Part shown: piece after piece, positions 29,812 through 38,404 of the stretch | How positions within the stretch are numbered: the first letter of the stretch is position 1 | Layout of the letters: each line of letters starts with the position of its first letter | From: Halobellus captivus | Lineage (GTDB): Archaea > Halobacteriota > Halobacteria > Halobacteriales > Haloferacaceae | DNA length: 64,000 nt | Direction of reading: 5' to 3' | Assembly (NCBI RefSeq): GCF_003697845.1 | Contig: NZ_RDQE01000002.1 | Location: 62,001-126,000 of the forward strand | Notes under the pieces: model-generated | Database searches by the model: none | Told to the model about the DNA's origin: nothing | Seen by the model: only the letters and a program-made list of their open reading frames with translations | Translations under genes and position numbers: made by a program

Positions 29812-30267
29812 ATGCGCACGGACCAGGAACACGTCGCGCGGACGATCGAACTCGCCGAGGAGGCGACCGCGGACGGGAACACCCCGTTCGGCGCGCTGTT
29901 GGTCGTCGACGGCGAGGTGCGAAGGGAGTCGAAGAACACGACCCTGACCGACGAGGACGTCTCCGCACATCCGGAGCTCAAGCTGGCTCGATGGGCCGGC
30001 CGCGAGCTCTCGGCCGAGGAGCTGGCCGACTGTACGATGTACGCGAGCACCGAGCCGTGTCCGATGTGTACCGCCGCGATCCACTACACCGGGATCGACC
30101 GCGTCGTCTTCGGCGTCGCGGGCGAGACGCTCCACGAGCTCACCGGCGGGGGGATCCCGATCCCCGCCGCCGAGGCGATCCGGCGGGCCGACGGCGACAC
30201 TACCGTGGAGGGACCGATCGCGACCGAGGCCGCGATGGCCGTTCACCGCTCCTTCTACGGGGAGTGA
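29812..30267 (+). CDS. Nucleoside deaminase of the CDA/guanine-deaminase type
   Basis: A 151-aa protein. The zinc site reads HPE (H53-P-E55) and PCPMC (C83, C86). The usual HAE is changed to HPE, keeping ligand and proton shuttle. NTPFGALLVVDGEV matches TadA/guanine-deaminase-type proteins. The next gene begins 2 nt after this stop, so it is coupled to a PfkB kinase. The substrate is probably a free base or nucleoside rather than tRNA, inferred from context. Confidence 0.85.
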   Translation: MRTDQEHVARTIELAEEATADGNTPFGALLVVDGEVRRESKNTTLTDEDVSAHPELKLARWAGRELSAEELADCTMYASTEPCPMCTAAIHYTGIDRVVFGVAGETLHELTGGGIPIPAAEAIRRADGDTTVEGPIATEAAMAVHRSFYGE

Positions 30268-30269
30268 CG

Positions 30270-31328
30270 ATGCCGTCCGAGAACGTCGACGGCTCCGAGA
30301 ACGTCGACGGCACCGAGCCCGCCGAACGCGCCGAAACCCCCACCGATCCGCCGCGAGTCACCACCATCGGCGCGGCCGCGGTCGACGAGTGGTACGCCGT
30401 CTCGAACCTCCCGGAGCCGGACGGCGGCGCGTACGCGAGCGAGGTCGAGACCGCGCCGGGCGGCGTCGGCGCGAACGTCGCGGTCGGTCTCGATCGGCTC
30501 GGCCGCGACGTCGGACTGGTCAGCCGCGTCGGCGACGACGAGTACGGTCGCCTGGCGCGCTCCTGGCTGGCCGAGACCGGCGTCGACGGGTCACGGGTCG
30601 AGGTCGGGGACGACCCGACGACGCGGTCGGTGATCCTCAGCGCGCCGGACGGCGAGCGCGCCATCGTCACCGCCGGGGAGAGCGTCCGGGAGCTCCGGCT
30701 CGACTCGGCGACCCTCGAGTCGGTCGTCGGGAGCGAGGTCGTCTTCCTCACGGCGTACGCGCCGGACCGGGTCGCACGCGCGGTGCTCGAACGTGTTCTC
30801 GACGCGCCCGAGGCCGACCGGCCGGCGCTCGTCTTCGACCTCTCGGGGCCGGTCGCGGAACTCGCCGGTCGCGGGACCGAACCGGGGACGGTCCACGGCT
30901 ACCTCCACCACGCCGACCTCTTCGTCGCCGGCGGCGTCGCCGCGCCCGCCTACTTCGGCGGACGCGAGGCCGCAGTCGACCGGCTCGCCGCGGTCCGCAC
31001 CCCGTCCGTCGGCCCCGCGGTCCTCACCCACGGCGCGGACGGGATGACCGTGATCGCCGACGGCGAGACGACACGGGTCGACGCGTTCGAGGTCGACGTC
31101 GTCGACACGACCGGCGCGGGCGACGCGTTCCTCGCCGGCCTGATCGATCGGTGGCTCCTAACGGAACGCGACCCGACGGCGGGTCCATCGAAGGCGCTCG
31201 TCGACGCCGTCCGATTCGCGGCCGCGGTCGCGGCGATCAACTGCACGGAGCGGTTCACACAGGCCGGGCTGCCGACCCGCGAGGAGGTGCGGGCGTTCCT
31301 CGCGGAACGCGACGTGGATCTGCAGTGA
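30270..31328 (+). CDS. PfkB-family carbohydrate/nucleoside kinase
   Basis: A 352-aa protein with a short repeated leader (SENVDG twice), then the ribokinase fold: PGGVGANVAVGLDRLG and the anion-hole/catalytic motif VDTTGAGDAFLAGLID. It probably phosphorylates a pentose, sugar phosphate or nucleoside. With the coupled deaminase and the adjacent BtpA/SgcQ-like protein it suggests nucleoside or ribose salvage. Haloarchaea are known to use PfkB-type ribose-1-phosphate kinases in a pentose bisphosphate route, but that identity is not proven here. Confidence 0.85.
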   Translation: MPSENVDGSENVDGTEPAERAETPTDPPRVTTIGAAAVDEWYAVSNLPEPDGGAYASEVETAPGGVGANVAVGLDRLGRDVGLVSRVGDDEYGRLARSWLAETGVDGSRVEVGDDPTTRSVILSAPDGERAIVTAGESVRELRLDSATLESVVGSEVVFLTAYAPDRVARAVLERVLDAPEADRPALVFDLSGPVAELAGRGTEPGTVHGYLHHADLFVAGGVAAPAYFGGREAAVDRLAAVRTPSVGPAVLTHGADGMTVIADGETTRVDAFEVDVVDTTGAGDAFLAGLIDRWLLTERDPTAGPSKALVDAVRFAAAVAAINCTERFTQAGLPTREEVRAFLAERDVDLQ

Positions 31329-31378
31329 CGGACGAGGTGGGCTTCGGTGACGGGAGAAGTGAGCGACCGAGACCGGAC

Positions 31379-32206
31379 TCACCGAACCTCGTCCGCCCGC
31401 TCCACGAGCTCCGCGACCCGATCGGGGTCGACCGGCGCGGTCGTCTCGCCGCCCTCCTTCAGCGCGGTCCCGACGATGACGCCGTCCGCGACGCCGAGGA
31501 TCTCGCCGATCGTGTCGGGGCGGACGCCGCTGCCGACGAACACCGGCGTGTCGAGCCCGTGCCGTTCGCGCTCGGCGACGACCGCCTCCAGCGCGCCGTC
31601 GTCGACCGCGTGTCCGGTTCCCGACCCCGAGGCGATCACGGCGTCCGCGAGGCCGCGTTCCGCGGTGTCCGCGAACGACTCCGCGGAGTATCCCGCCGGA
31701 GTGAGCGGCGCCGAGTGTTTCACGTCGGTGTCGGCGAAGATTCCGACGTCGACGCCGAGCCGCTCGCGGAGTCGGATCGTCCCGTGGGCGCGTCCCTCGA
31801 CGATCCCCTGGTCCGTGACGCGCGCGCCCGTGTGAACGTTCACGCGGACGAACTCCGCCCCGACCGCGGCCGCGACGGAGACGGCCGCCTCGGCGTCGTT
31901 CCGGAGGACGTTGATCCCGAGTGGTAGGTCGACCGCGGCCGCGACCTCGGTCGCCGCACGGGTCGTCGCCGCGACCGTGTGTTTCGGCACGTCGTCCGGG
32001 TAGAACGGGGCGTCGCCGAAGTTCTCGATCATCAGACCGTCGACGCCGCCCGCCTCGAGTCTCGTCGCGTCGCTCACGGCGCGCTCGACGGCCGCGTCCA
32101 TCGCGACCGCGCCGTCGTCGGGCGCGGCCGGCGCGCCCGGGAGCGCGGGCAGGTGTATCATGCCGATCACCGGCGCGTCCGTGCCGAACGTGGAGTCGAG
32201 GTTCAC
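31379..32206 (-). CDS. BtpA/SgcQ family TIM-barrel protein
   Basis: A 275-aa protein from GTG 32206, starting PVIGMIHLPALPGAP, the family signature. It has GGVDGLMIENFGDAPF, LPLGINVLRNDAEAA, FVRVNVHTGARVTDQG and the phosphate-binding GSGVRPDTIGEIL ... DGVIVGTALKEGG. BtpA is linked to photosystem I stability in cyanobacteria; SgcQ-like members are putative nucleosidase or sugar-phosphate enzymes. In an archaeon the second type is more plausible. It is convergent with the kinase, 50 bp apart. Confidence 0.88.
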   Translation of the reverse strand: MNLDSTFGTDAPVIGMIHLPALPGAPAAPDDGAVAMDAAVERAVSDATRLEAGGVDGLMIENFGDAPFYPDDVPKHTVAATTRAATEVAAAVDLPLGINVLRNDAEAAVSVAAAVGAEFVRVNVHTGARVTDQGIVEGRAHGTIRLRERLGVDVGIFADTDVKHSAPLTPAGYSAESFADTAERGLADAVIASGSGTGHAVDDGALEAVVAERERHGLDTPVFVGSGVRPDTIGEILGVADGVIVGTALKEGGETTAPVDPDRVAELVERADEVR

Positions 32207-32317
32207 GCGTCTCCCGAGGAGTGCCCCCGTTTTAATGCCCTCGTCGTGCGGGCCGACTGCGGCTCGTCGTCCCCCTCGCACGGAAGCTACAAACCCCTCC
32301 GAGACCAACGGTAGCTC

Positions 32318-32668
32318 ATGACATCCTCGCTCGCCGACGAGCCGGTGGAGCCGTCCGCGGAGGACGACGAGCCGCTGACGCCGGGAGAGTACGCCGACCA
32401 CCTCGACGAGCTCGGCGACGCCTGGGAAGTGGTCGAGGAACACCACCTCGAGGCGACGTACGCCTTCGAGGACTTCGCGAGCGCGCTCGCGTTCACGAAC
32501 GACGTGGGCGAGCTCGCGGAGGCGGAGTGGCACCACCCCGATATCCACCTCTCGTGGGGGGAGGTCCGCATCGAGATGTGGAGCCACGACATCGACGGCC
32601 TCCACCGGTCCGACTTCGTGATGGCCGCACGGATGGACCGGATCTACGACGAGTACGGCGAGGCGTGA
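32318..32668 (+). CDS. 4a-hydroxytetrahydrobiopterin dehydratase (PCD/DCoH)
   Basis: A 116-aa protein: a 20-residue acidic leader, then the PCD fold with [36 protein letters not shown], containing the catalytic His pair (H72, H73) and [14 protein letters not shown]. It dehydrates pterin-4a-carbinolamine or a related cofactor; haloarchaea use it with aromatic-amino-acid hydroxylases or in pterin metabolism. Standalone gene. Confidence 0.92.
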   Translation: MTSSLADEPVEPSAEDDEPLTPGEYADHLDELGDAWEVVEEHHLEATYAFEDFASALAFTNDVGELAEAEWHHPDIHLSWGEVRIEMWSHDIDGLHRSDFVMAARMDRIYDEYGEA

Positions 32669-32719
32669 CGTCCGGCCGGGAAGACCGGCGGAGCGAGCCG
32701 GAGTCGGTCAACGAACGCC

Positions 32720-32726
32720 TTTAAAT
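32720..32726 (+). promoter_or_regulatory. TATA box of the PUA-like protein gene
   Basis: TTTAAAT centred 27 nt before the ATG at 32750. Confidence 0.65.
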
Positions 32727-32749
32727 CCCTCCCGGAGAAACGGAGGGCA

Positions 32750-33238
32750 ATGAGCGACAACGTCTTTCTCGTCCCGATCGACCCGGAGAACTTCGATCGA
32801 ACCGTTCGGTCCACGGTCGATCTCGACGAGTACGACGACCGGCCGGAGCCGCTCGCGGACGTCGAGGAGGCGCGGCTGTGGGCCGTCGACGACGACAGCG
32901 GGAACGGCTCGACCTTCGACCGAATGGAGTCTGGCGACCTCCTCCTCTTCTATCACGACGGCGAGTACGTCGCCACCGGACGGGTGGGCGAGACGTTCAC
33001 CGACGATGACCGCTGGGTCAGCGGCACGTTCTGGACCGCGTTCCCGACCACGCGGGTGTACACGGTCGAATCGTTCGCGCCGGTCTCGGTCCCCAAACGC
33101 GGCGTCAATCGCATCTTCGACTACTCCGCGTCGTACACGCCGGGGTTCATGCGCGTCGCCGACGCCCGGGTCACTCGCGACCTGTCCACGATCGAGACCG
33201 CCCTCGACGCCTACACCAAGCGGAACGCCGAGGCATAG
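32750..33238 (+). CDS. EVE/PUA-like domain protein, haloarchaeal
   Basis: A 162-aa protein reading NVFLVPIDPENFDRTV ... LWAVDDDSGNGSTFDRMESGDLLLFYHDGEYVATGRVGETF. This is the strand pattern of EVE/PUA-like folds that bind modified bases, with an extra strand pair and helix at the C-terminus. Similar domains occur alone or fused to restriction nucleases. Here it has its own promoter and no nuclease partner. Fold call moderate, function not known. Confidence 0.6.
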   Translation: MSDNVFLVPIDPENFDRTVRSTVDLDEYDDRPEPLADVEEARLWAVDDDSGNGSTFDRMESGDLLLFYHDGEYVATGRVGETFTDDDRWVSGTFWTAFPTTRVYTVESFAPVSVPKRGVNRIFDYSASYTPGFMRVADARVTRDLSTIETALDAYTKRNAEA

Positions 33239-33369
33239 GCGGACGGACCGAACGTTTTCGGTCGCCGCCGATCGCCGCGGGACAGCGTGACGCTCCGTCG
33301 ATCGTCCCGTCGATCCCTCCGAACGGCCACAGCTCCCGGATCGACGGTCTCGAGACCGCTCGAACCGGA

Positions 33370-33383
33370 TTAACTCGAGTTAA
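33370..33383. promoter_or_regulatory. 14-bp perfect palindrome, candidate operator
   Basis: TTAACTCGAGTTAA, about 65 bp upstream of the ATG at 33449, in a 210-bp gap otherwise free of genes. Its position suits an operator or an upstream promoter element for the secreted-protein operon. Confidence 0.5.
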
Positions 33384-33448
33384 TTCGGGACGAACCGGGC
33401 GAAGCGATTGGATCATTGAAGCCCGTGGACGATCGAGGGGCAGTCGCA

Positions 33449-33745
33449 ATGAACGTCATTCGAACCGCGCTCCTCGGAGCGCTCGCCGCGGTCGTACTGA
33501 TCGGAACCGGCGTCGCGGCCGGCGGCGTCGCGGCGGCCGGACCGAACGCACCGGGCGACGTCGGCCCGAACGCGGCCGCCGGCGACGACGCCGGGCCGCC
33601 GAGCGACCTGCCGGGACCCGTCCCGGACTTCGTGGGCGACCTCCTGGACGCGATCGACGGCTTCCTCTCGGGCGAGATCGGAAACCTCGGCGACGCGGTG
33701 AGCGACCTCGCCGGTAACGCCGCCGGCGGCGACGGGGGTGTCTGA
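33449..33745 (+). CDS. Small secreted protein, unknown
   Basis: A 98-aa protein with an N-terminal signal-like segment (MNVIRTALLGALAAVVLIGTGVAAGGVAAAG), then a Gly/Pro/Asp region and a helical DFVGDLLDAIDGFLSGEIGNLGDAVSDLAG. ATG 33449 is chosen so the signal segment is N-terminal. It is followed at once by the DUF4382 lipoprotein, probably one operon. No family recognised. Confidence 0.6.
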   Translation: MNVIRTALLGALAAVVLIGTGVAAGGVAAAGPNAPGDVGPNAAAGDDAGPPSDLPGPVPDFVGDLLDAIDGFLSGEIGNLGDAVSDLAGNAAGGDGGV

Positions 33746-33746
33746 G

Positions 33747-34460
33747 ATGGGCGATCGACTCGATCGACTCGCGATCGGTCGTCGTGACTACCTCCGCGCG
33801 ACCGGTGCCGCCGCGCTCGGGACCGCCGGGATCGCCGGCTGCGTCGGCCGCGCGACCGGCACGCTCGCGACGTCCGTCACCGACCAGCCGGCCGACATCG
33901 GCGACTTCGAGTCGCTCGTCGTCACGATCGACGGGGTCTGGATAGGGCCGGAGGGCGGTGACGGGGACGGCGAGGACGGAGAGGACGAGGCCGAAGACGA
34001 CGAGGCCGAAGACGACGAGAACACCACCGGGACCGATACCGGTGGAAGTGACGCGGAAAACGGCACCGAAACCGATGACGGCGAGGGCGACGACGCCGAC
34101 GAGGACGAGCCGCAGGGACGCGAGTATCACGAGTTCGACGAGCCACAGGAGGCCGACCTCGTCCAGTTACAGGGCGAGGAGACGCAGCTGATCGACGAGC
34201 GCGAGCTGGCGATCGGGACCTATCCGTACCTCCAGCTCGACGTCTCCGGAACCGACGCGACCCTCGCGGAGGGCGGCGAGGCGACCGTCGAACTGCCCGG
34301 GAACGCGCCGCTCACCTTCAACCAGGAGTTCGAGATCAGAGAGGACTCGGTCACGAGCTTCACCGCCGACTTCGCGCCGGTGAAACGCGGGGACGGGACG
34401 TACCTGCTCCGGCCCGTGCCACGAGGCATCGAGGTGAGCTACGACGAGGACGGCGAGTAG
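33747..34460 (+). CDS. DUF4382-type Tat lipoprotein
   Basis: A 237-aa protein. The Tat motif GRRDYLRATG (R12, R13) is followed by a hydrophobic stretch and lipobox IAGC (C32), so it is exported folded and lipid-anchored. SLVVTIDGVWIGPEG begins the DUF4382 beta-sandwich, interrupted by about 55 acidic residues, then resumed (YHEFDEPQEADLVQLQ, YLQLDVSG). It probably binds something at the cell surface; partner unknown. The insert is unusually long for the family. Confidence 0.75.
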   Translation: MGDRLDRLAIGRRDYLRATGAAALGTAGIAGCVGRATGTLATSVTDQPADIGDFESLVVTIDGVWIGPEGGDGDGEDGEDEAEDDEAEDDENTTGTDTGGSDAENGTETDDGEGDDADEDEPQGREYHEFDEPQEADLVQLQGEETQLIDERELAIGTYPYLQLDVSGTDATLAEGGEATVELPGNAPLTFNQEFEIREDSVTSFTADFAPVKRGDGTYLLRPVPRGIEVSYDEDGE

Positions 34461-34473
34461 CGCGAACCGACCC

Positions 34474-35850
34474 TCACTCGGGGAACACCTTCCCGGGGTT
34501 GAGCGTCCCGTGGGGGTCGAGCGCGTCCTTGATCGCGCGCATCGCCTCGACGCCGGTCTCGCCGTGTTCGACCGGGAGGAACTCGCGTTTTCCCTGGCCG
34601 ATCCCGTGCTCGCCGGTGGCGGTCCCGCCGAGATCTATCGCCTCGGTGACGATCGACTCGTAGATCTCGTGGGCCTCGGCGACGGCACCCTCCTCGTCGG
34701 GGTCGACGAGCACGTCGAAGTGGACGTTGCCGTCGCCGGCGTGGCCGAACGTCGGGATCGGCGCGTCGTGGGCGTCGGCCACCTCGTGGACGTGCGCGAC
34801 GATGCTCGAGAAGGAGCCGATCGGCACCGCGACGTCGCCGGCGTGGAGCGACTCCAGTTCGGGGTAGTACGCTCGGACCGCGTCCGCGAGCTCGTGGCGC
34901 GGCTTCCAGACCTCGTCGGGGTCGGTCTCGCCGTCGAGGAGGACCTCGACCGGGTCGTGTGCGTCGAGTATCGCTCGGGCGAACTCGATCTCCTGCTCGA
35001 GGCCGTGGTCGGCCTGGAACTCCAGGAAGAGCGTCGGCCCCTCGGGCAGGTCGGAGCCCACGTAGTCGTTGACCATCCGGGCGCTCAGCTCGTCGACGAG
35101 CTCCACGGCGCTCACGTCGACGCCCGAGCCGACGAGGTCCGCCGCGGCGGCGGTCGCGTCGTCGAGCGTCCCGAACGTCGCCCGGCCGACCCGCGTCCGC
35201 TCGGGCCGCCCGGCGAGCGAGAGCGTCGCCCGGGTCACCACGCCGAGGGTGCCCTCGCTGCCGACGACCAGGTCCCGGAGGTCGTACCCCGAGGAGGTCT
35301 TCTCGGCCCGCGTCCCTGCCGTGAACACGGAGCCGTCGGCGAGGACGACCTCGATCTCGCGCACCCAGTCGCCCACCTTCCCGTACTTGACGGTCCGCTT
35401 CCCGCTGGCGTTCGTCGCGATCATCCCGCCGATCGTCGCCATGTCGCCGGAGGTCGGCAGCGGCGGGAAGAAGAGGCCGTGGGCGGCGACCGCCTCGTCG
35501 ACGTCGGCCCCGATGACGCCGGGATCGACGTCGACCTGTCGGTCCTCGGGGCGCACGTCCAGAACCGCGTCCATCCGGGTCAGGTCGAGGCTGATCCCGC
35601 CGCGGGCGGGGACCGCGTTGCCCTCGATCCCCGTGCCGGCCGCGAAGGGCGTGACCGGGATCCCCCGTTCGGTCGCGGCCGCGAGGACCTCGGACACCTC
35701 GGCGGTCGACTCCGGCCAGACGACGACGTCGGGCGGGGAGGCGTCCGCGAGCGCGGTGCCCCAGTCGGTTCCGTGGTGGTCGCGGTCGGCGTCCGTCCTC
35801 GACACCTGATCCGGCGAGAGTATCGACCGGAGAAACGACGCGTCGGTCAT
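34474..35850 (-). CDS. FAD-linked 2-hydroxyacid oxidase (GlcD/D-lactate dehydrogenase type)
   Basis: A 458-aa protein. The FAD-binding PCMH domain is VVWPESTAEVSEVLAAATERGIPVTPFAAGTGIEGNAVPARGG, with GGMIATNASGKRTVKYGKVGDWV further on. The C-terminal domain carries FGHAGDGNVHFDVLVDPD and TGEHGIGQGKREF. It should oxidise D-lactate or glycolate at the membrane face. No GlcE/GlcF-like or Fe-S partner gene is adjacent. Confidence 0.92.
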   Translation of the reverse strand: MTDASFLRSILSPDQVSRTDADRDHHGTDWGTALADASPPDVVVWPESTAEVSEVLAAATERGIPVTPFAAGTGIEGNAVPARGGISLDLTRMDAVLDVRPEDRQVDVDPGVIGADVDEAVAAHGLFFPPLPTSGDMATIGGMIATNASGKRTVKYGKVGDWVREIEVVLADGSVFTAGTRAEKTSSGYDLRDLVVGSEGTLGVVTRATLSLAGRPERTRVGRATFGTLDDATAAAADLVGSGVDVSAVELVDELSARMVNDYVGSDLPEGPTLFLEFQADHGLEQEIEFARAILDAHDPVEVLLDGETDPDEVWKPRHELADAVRAYYPELESLHAGDVAVPIGSFSSIVAHVHEVADAHDAPIPTFGHAGDGNVHFDVLVDPDEEGAVAEAHEIYESIVTEAIDLGGTATGEHGIGQGKREFLPVEHGETGVEAMRAIKDALDPHGTLNPGKVFPE

Positions 35851-35920
35851 GCGAGAGCCTGGCGAGTGACGGGCAAAAAGGTAGCGGCCCCTCCGACGAC
35901 GGGGCAGTCGGCGTGTCGCG

Positions 35921-37090
35921 TTACGCCTCCCAGAACCGGCTCTCGTCGAGGCGATCGATCGCGCGGCCGATCGTCTCCTCGTTCCGCGAGAAGGTGAACC
36001 GGACCCATTCCTCCCCGTCGTCGGTGTAGAAGCTGCTCCCGGGGACCGCGGCGACGCCCGCCTCGCGGATGAGCCGGAAACAGAACTCCGTGTCGTCCTC
36101 GTCGGTCGGGTACCGCGTCAGCATGTAGTAGGCCCCGTCCGGTTTCACGGGGTCGAGCCCCACCGACCGAAGGCCGTCGTACAGCTGTTCCCGCCGGCGC
36201 TCGTAGGAGTCGGACAGCTCCTCGTAGTAGCTATCGGGCAGCGAGAGTGCCTCGACGCCGGCGTGCTGGAAGGGGGTCGGCGCGCAGATGCTCGTGTAGT
36301 CGTGGAACTTCCGCAGCTCCGCCGAGAGCGGCTCGGGTGCGAGCACGAACCCGACGCGCCACCCCGTGACCGAGTACGTCTTCGACATCCCGGTACAGAC
36401 GACGGTCCGCTCGGCGAGGCCGTCGACCGTCACCGGGCTCCGGTAGTGGTCCGCGTAGACGATGTGCTCGTAGATCTCGTCGGTGATCACGATCAGGTCC
36501 TCCGCGACGGCGACCTCCGCGATCAGCTCGAGCTCGTCCGGCGTGAACACCTTCCCGGTCGGGTTGTGCGGGTGGTTCAAGACCAGGATCGACGCGTCCG
36601 CGGCGGCCTCGCGGAGCGCGCCCTCCTCGACGGCCAGCCCGTCGGTGATGTCGATCGGGATCGGCTGCCCCTCGGCGAACTGGACGCCGGGGATGTAACT
36701 CTCGTAGGTCGGCTCGAAGTAGACGACGCCGTCGCCGGGGTCACACAGCGCCAGGAGCGAGGACATGAGGCCCTCGCTCGTGCCGCTCGTGACGGTGACC
36801 TCCGTCTCCGGGTCGTACTCGATCCCCTTCCAGTCGGCGTAGCGTTCGGAGACCGCCTCCCGGAGCGCCGGCAGTCCCCAGGTGATGGTGTACTGGCTGT
36901 CCGTGTCGACCGCCTCCTTGGCCGCTCGCTTGACCGACGGCGGCGTCTCGTCCTCGTCCGGGATCCCCTGTGAGAGGTTGATCGCCTCGTGACGGTGCGC
37001 CTCGCGAGTCATCTCCCTGATGACCGACTCGTTCATTCCACCGACGCGGCGGCTCCCGAGCGACCGATCGAACGCGTTTCCGAAGGTCAT
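35921..37090 (-). CDS. Class I/II pyridoxal-phosphate aminotransferase
   Basis: A 389-aa protein of the AspC/aromatic aminotransferase fold: LSQGIPDEDETP, TSGTSEGLMSSLLALCDPGDGVVYFEPTY, LNHPHNPTGKVF, ITDEIYEHIVY, and the PLP lysine in TGMSKTYSVTGWRVGF. It transfers amino groups between amino and keto acids; specificity (Asp, Ala or aromatic) cannot be fixed. Its strong TATA box gives a leaderless mRNA. Confidence 0.92.
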   Translation of the reverse strand: MTFGNAFDRSLGSRRVGGMNESVIREMTREAHRHEAINLSQGIPDEDETPPSVKRAAKEAVDTDSQYTITWGLPALREAVSERYADWKGIEYDPETEVTVTSGTSEGLMSSLLALCDPGDGVVYFEPTYESYIPGVQFAEGQPIPIDITDGLAVEEGALREAAADASILVLNHPHNPTGKVFTPDELELIAEVAVAEDLIVITDEIYEHIVYADHYRSPVTVDGLAERTVVCTGMSKTYSVTGWRVGFVLAPEPLSAELRKFHDYTSICAPTPFQHAGVEALSLPDSYYEELSDSYERRREQLYDGLRSVGLDPVKPDGAYYMLTRYPTDEDDTEFCFRLIREAGVAAVPGSSFYTDDGEEWVRFTFSRNEETIGRAIDRLDESRFWEA

Positions 37091-37110
37091 ACCTCCGCTA
37101 TCGAGGCGAG

Positions 37111-37118
37111 TATAAAAA
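37111..37118 (-). promoter_or_regulatory. TATA box of the aminotransferase gene
   Basis: TTTTTATA on the minus strand, centred about 25 nt upstream of the ATG at 37090. Confidence 0.65.
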
Positions 37119-37209
37119 CGGACCCGGTTTCGGAGCCATCGAACCCGGTCGATGATGACATTCGACGGACTGCGGCCATCTGAGTTATCCGATGTCCCGC
37201 TTCCCGGTA

Positions 37210-37217
37210 CGTTTATT
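37210..37217 (+). promoter_or_regulatory. TATA-like box of the pot operon
   Basis: GTTTATTT places transcription start near 37240. That leaves about 45 nt of leader before the potD ATG, with a GGAGAGG Shine-Dalgarno in it. Confidence 0.5.
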
Positions 37218-37244
37218 TGCGCGGATCGAAGTTGATCCTTCGTG

Positions 37245-37292
37245 ATGGAGTACGAAGCACACGAGCTAGCGACGGAGAGGAAACATGCGTAA
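37245..37292 (+). CDS. Possible 15-codon leader ORF overlapping the potD start
   Basis: The frame MEYEAHELATERKHA ends at a TAA lying just inside potD (37290-37292). It would be nearly leaderless from the inferred start site, while potD relies on a Shine-Dalgarno. It could couple or attenuate translation of the transporter; it may also be chance. Confidence 0.25.
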   Translation: MEYEAHELATERKHA

Positions 37293-38403
37293 ACTGACCG
37301 ACGGATCGACGAGCCTGAACCGCCGTCGCTTCCTTCAGGGAGCGGCGACGACGGGCGTCGCGGCCGCGGCCGGGTGTCTCGGCGGCGACGGCGGGGGCGA
37401 CCGGGTTCCCATGGACGTCACGGAGTGGCCGCCCGAGGACCTGGAGTCGAACCTGAACCTGTGGAACTGGTACGACTCGTGGGCCGAGTACGCCATCGAC
37501 GCCTTCGGCGACGAGTTCGACGTCGACGTGAGCAACTCCGGCTACTCCTCGGCCGACCAGTGGTACTCACAGCTCCAGGCCGGCAACGACGAGATAGACA
37601 ACATCGCCGCGACGACGAACTGGGTCGAGCGGTCCATCGAGAACGACTTCCTCCACGAACTTCCGGTCGACGTCATGCCGGCGTGGGAGAACATCAGCGA
37701 CCGCGTCAAGGACGCGAGTTCGTACCAGCAGGACGGCTCGGTGTACGGGATCCCCGAGGCGTTGGTCTTGTACCCGCTCACGTACAACGATGAGTACTTC
37801 GACTCGGCACCCGACTCCTGGGGCGTCCTCTGGGACGAGGAACACGAGGGCGACCTCTGTATGTGGGACAACGCCACCGTCTCCTGTCAGATCGCCGCGC
37901 TCTACACCGGACAGGACCCGATCCAGCCCGACGACTACGACGAGATCGAGGAGGTCCTGATCCAGCAGAAGCCGCTCCTCCAGACCTACTGGGGCGACTA
38001 CCAGCAGGGGATGAGCCTCTTCGTCAACGAGGACGTCGTGGCGGGGCCGCTCACGATGGGTCGGACCTACACGGCGCGGTTCCAGGAGGGCGCGCCGGTC
38101 CATTACACCGCCCCACAGGAGGGCGCGATGTACACGAGCGACCTCTTCGTGATCCCGCAGGGCGCGCCGAACCCGATCGCGAGCCTCCAGTTCACCAACT
38201 GGGCGAGCGAGACGGAGCACGCGGCCCAGCTGTTCGAGACCATGGGCTACCAGCCCGCCGTCGACATCAGCGACGAGCTCTCCGAGGAGGACGCCGAGTT
38301 CACGAACTGGCCGGACGAGTGGGACCTCGTCTTCTCGGAGACGCTCTCCGACGAGGTCCGCTCGCGATACGACGAGATCTGGACGGCAGTCAAGGCCGCG
38401 TAG
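37285..38403 (+). CDS. potD: Spermidine/putrescine-type ABC transporter substrate-binding lipoprotein
   Basis: A 372-aa protein with a Tat signal (NRRRFLQGAATTG) and lipobox AAGC (C31), so folded before export and lipid-anchored. The mature part is PotD-like (LNLWNWYDSWAEYAIDAFGDEF opening; WGVLWDEEHEGDLCMWDN). First gene of a four-gene operon; the ATP-binding gene starts 1 nt after its stop. Polyamine is the family substrate; a related cation or amino compound is possible. Confidence 0.9.
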   Translation: MRKLTDGSTSLNRRRFLQGAATTGVAAAAGCLGGDGGGDRVPMDVTEWPPEDLESNLNLWNWYDSWAEYAIDAFGDEFDVDVSNSGYSSADQWYSQLQAGNDEIDNIAATTNWVERSIENDFLHELPVDVMPAWENISDRVKDASSYQQDGSVYGIPEALVLYPLTYNDEYFDSAPDSWGVLWDEEHEGDLCMWDNATVSCQIAALYTGQDPIQPDDYDEIEEVLIQQKPLLQTYWGDYQQGMSLFVNEDVVAGPLTMGRTYTARFQEGAPVHYTAPQEGAMYTSDLFVIPQGAPNPIASLQFTNWASETEHAAQLFETMGYQPAVDISDELSEEDAEFTNWPDEWDLVFSETLSDEVRSRYDEIWTAVKAA

Positions 38404-38404
38404 A

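Noticed and set aside
29334-30269. N-terminal extension of the PfkB kinase frame
   Set aside because: It overlaps three real genes and reads as Arg/Gly shadow sequence; ATG 30270 directly follows the deaminase stop.
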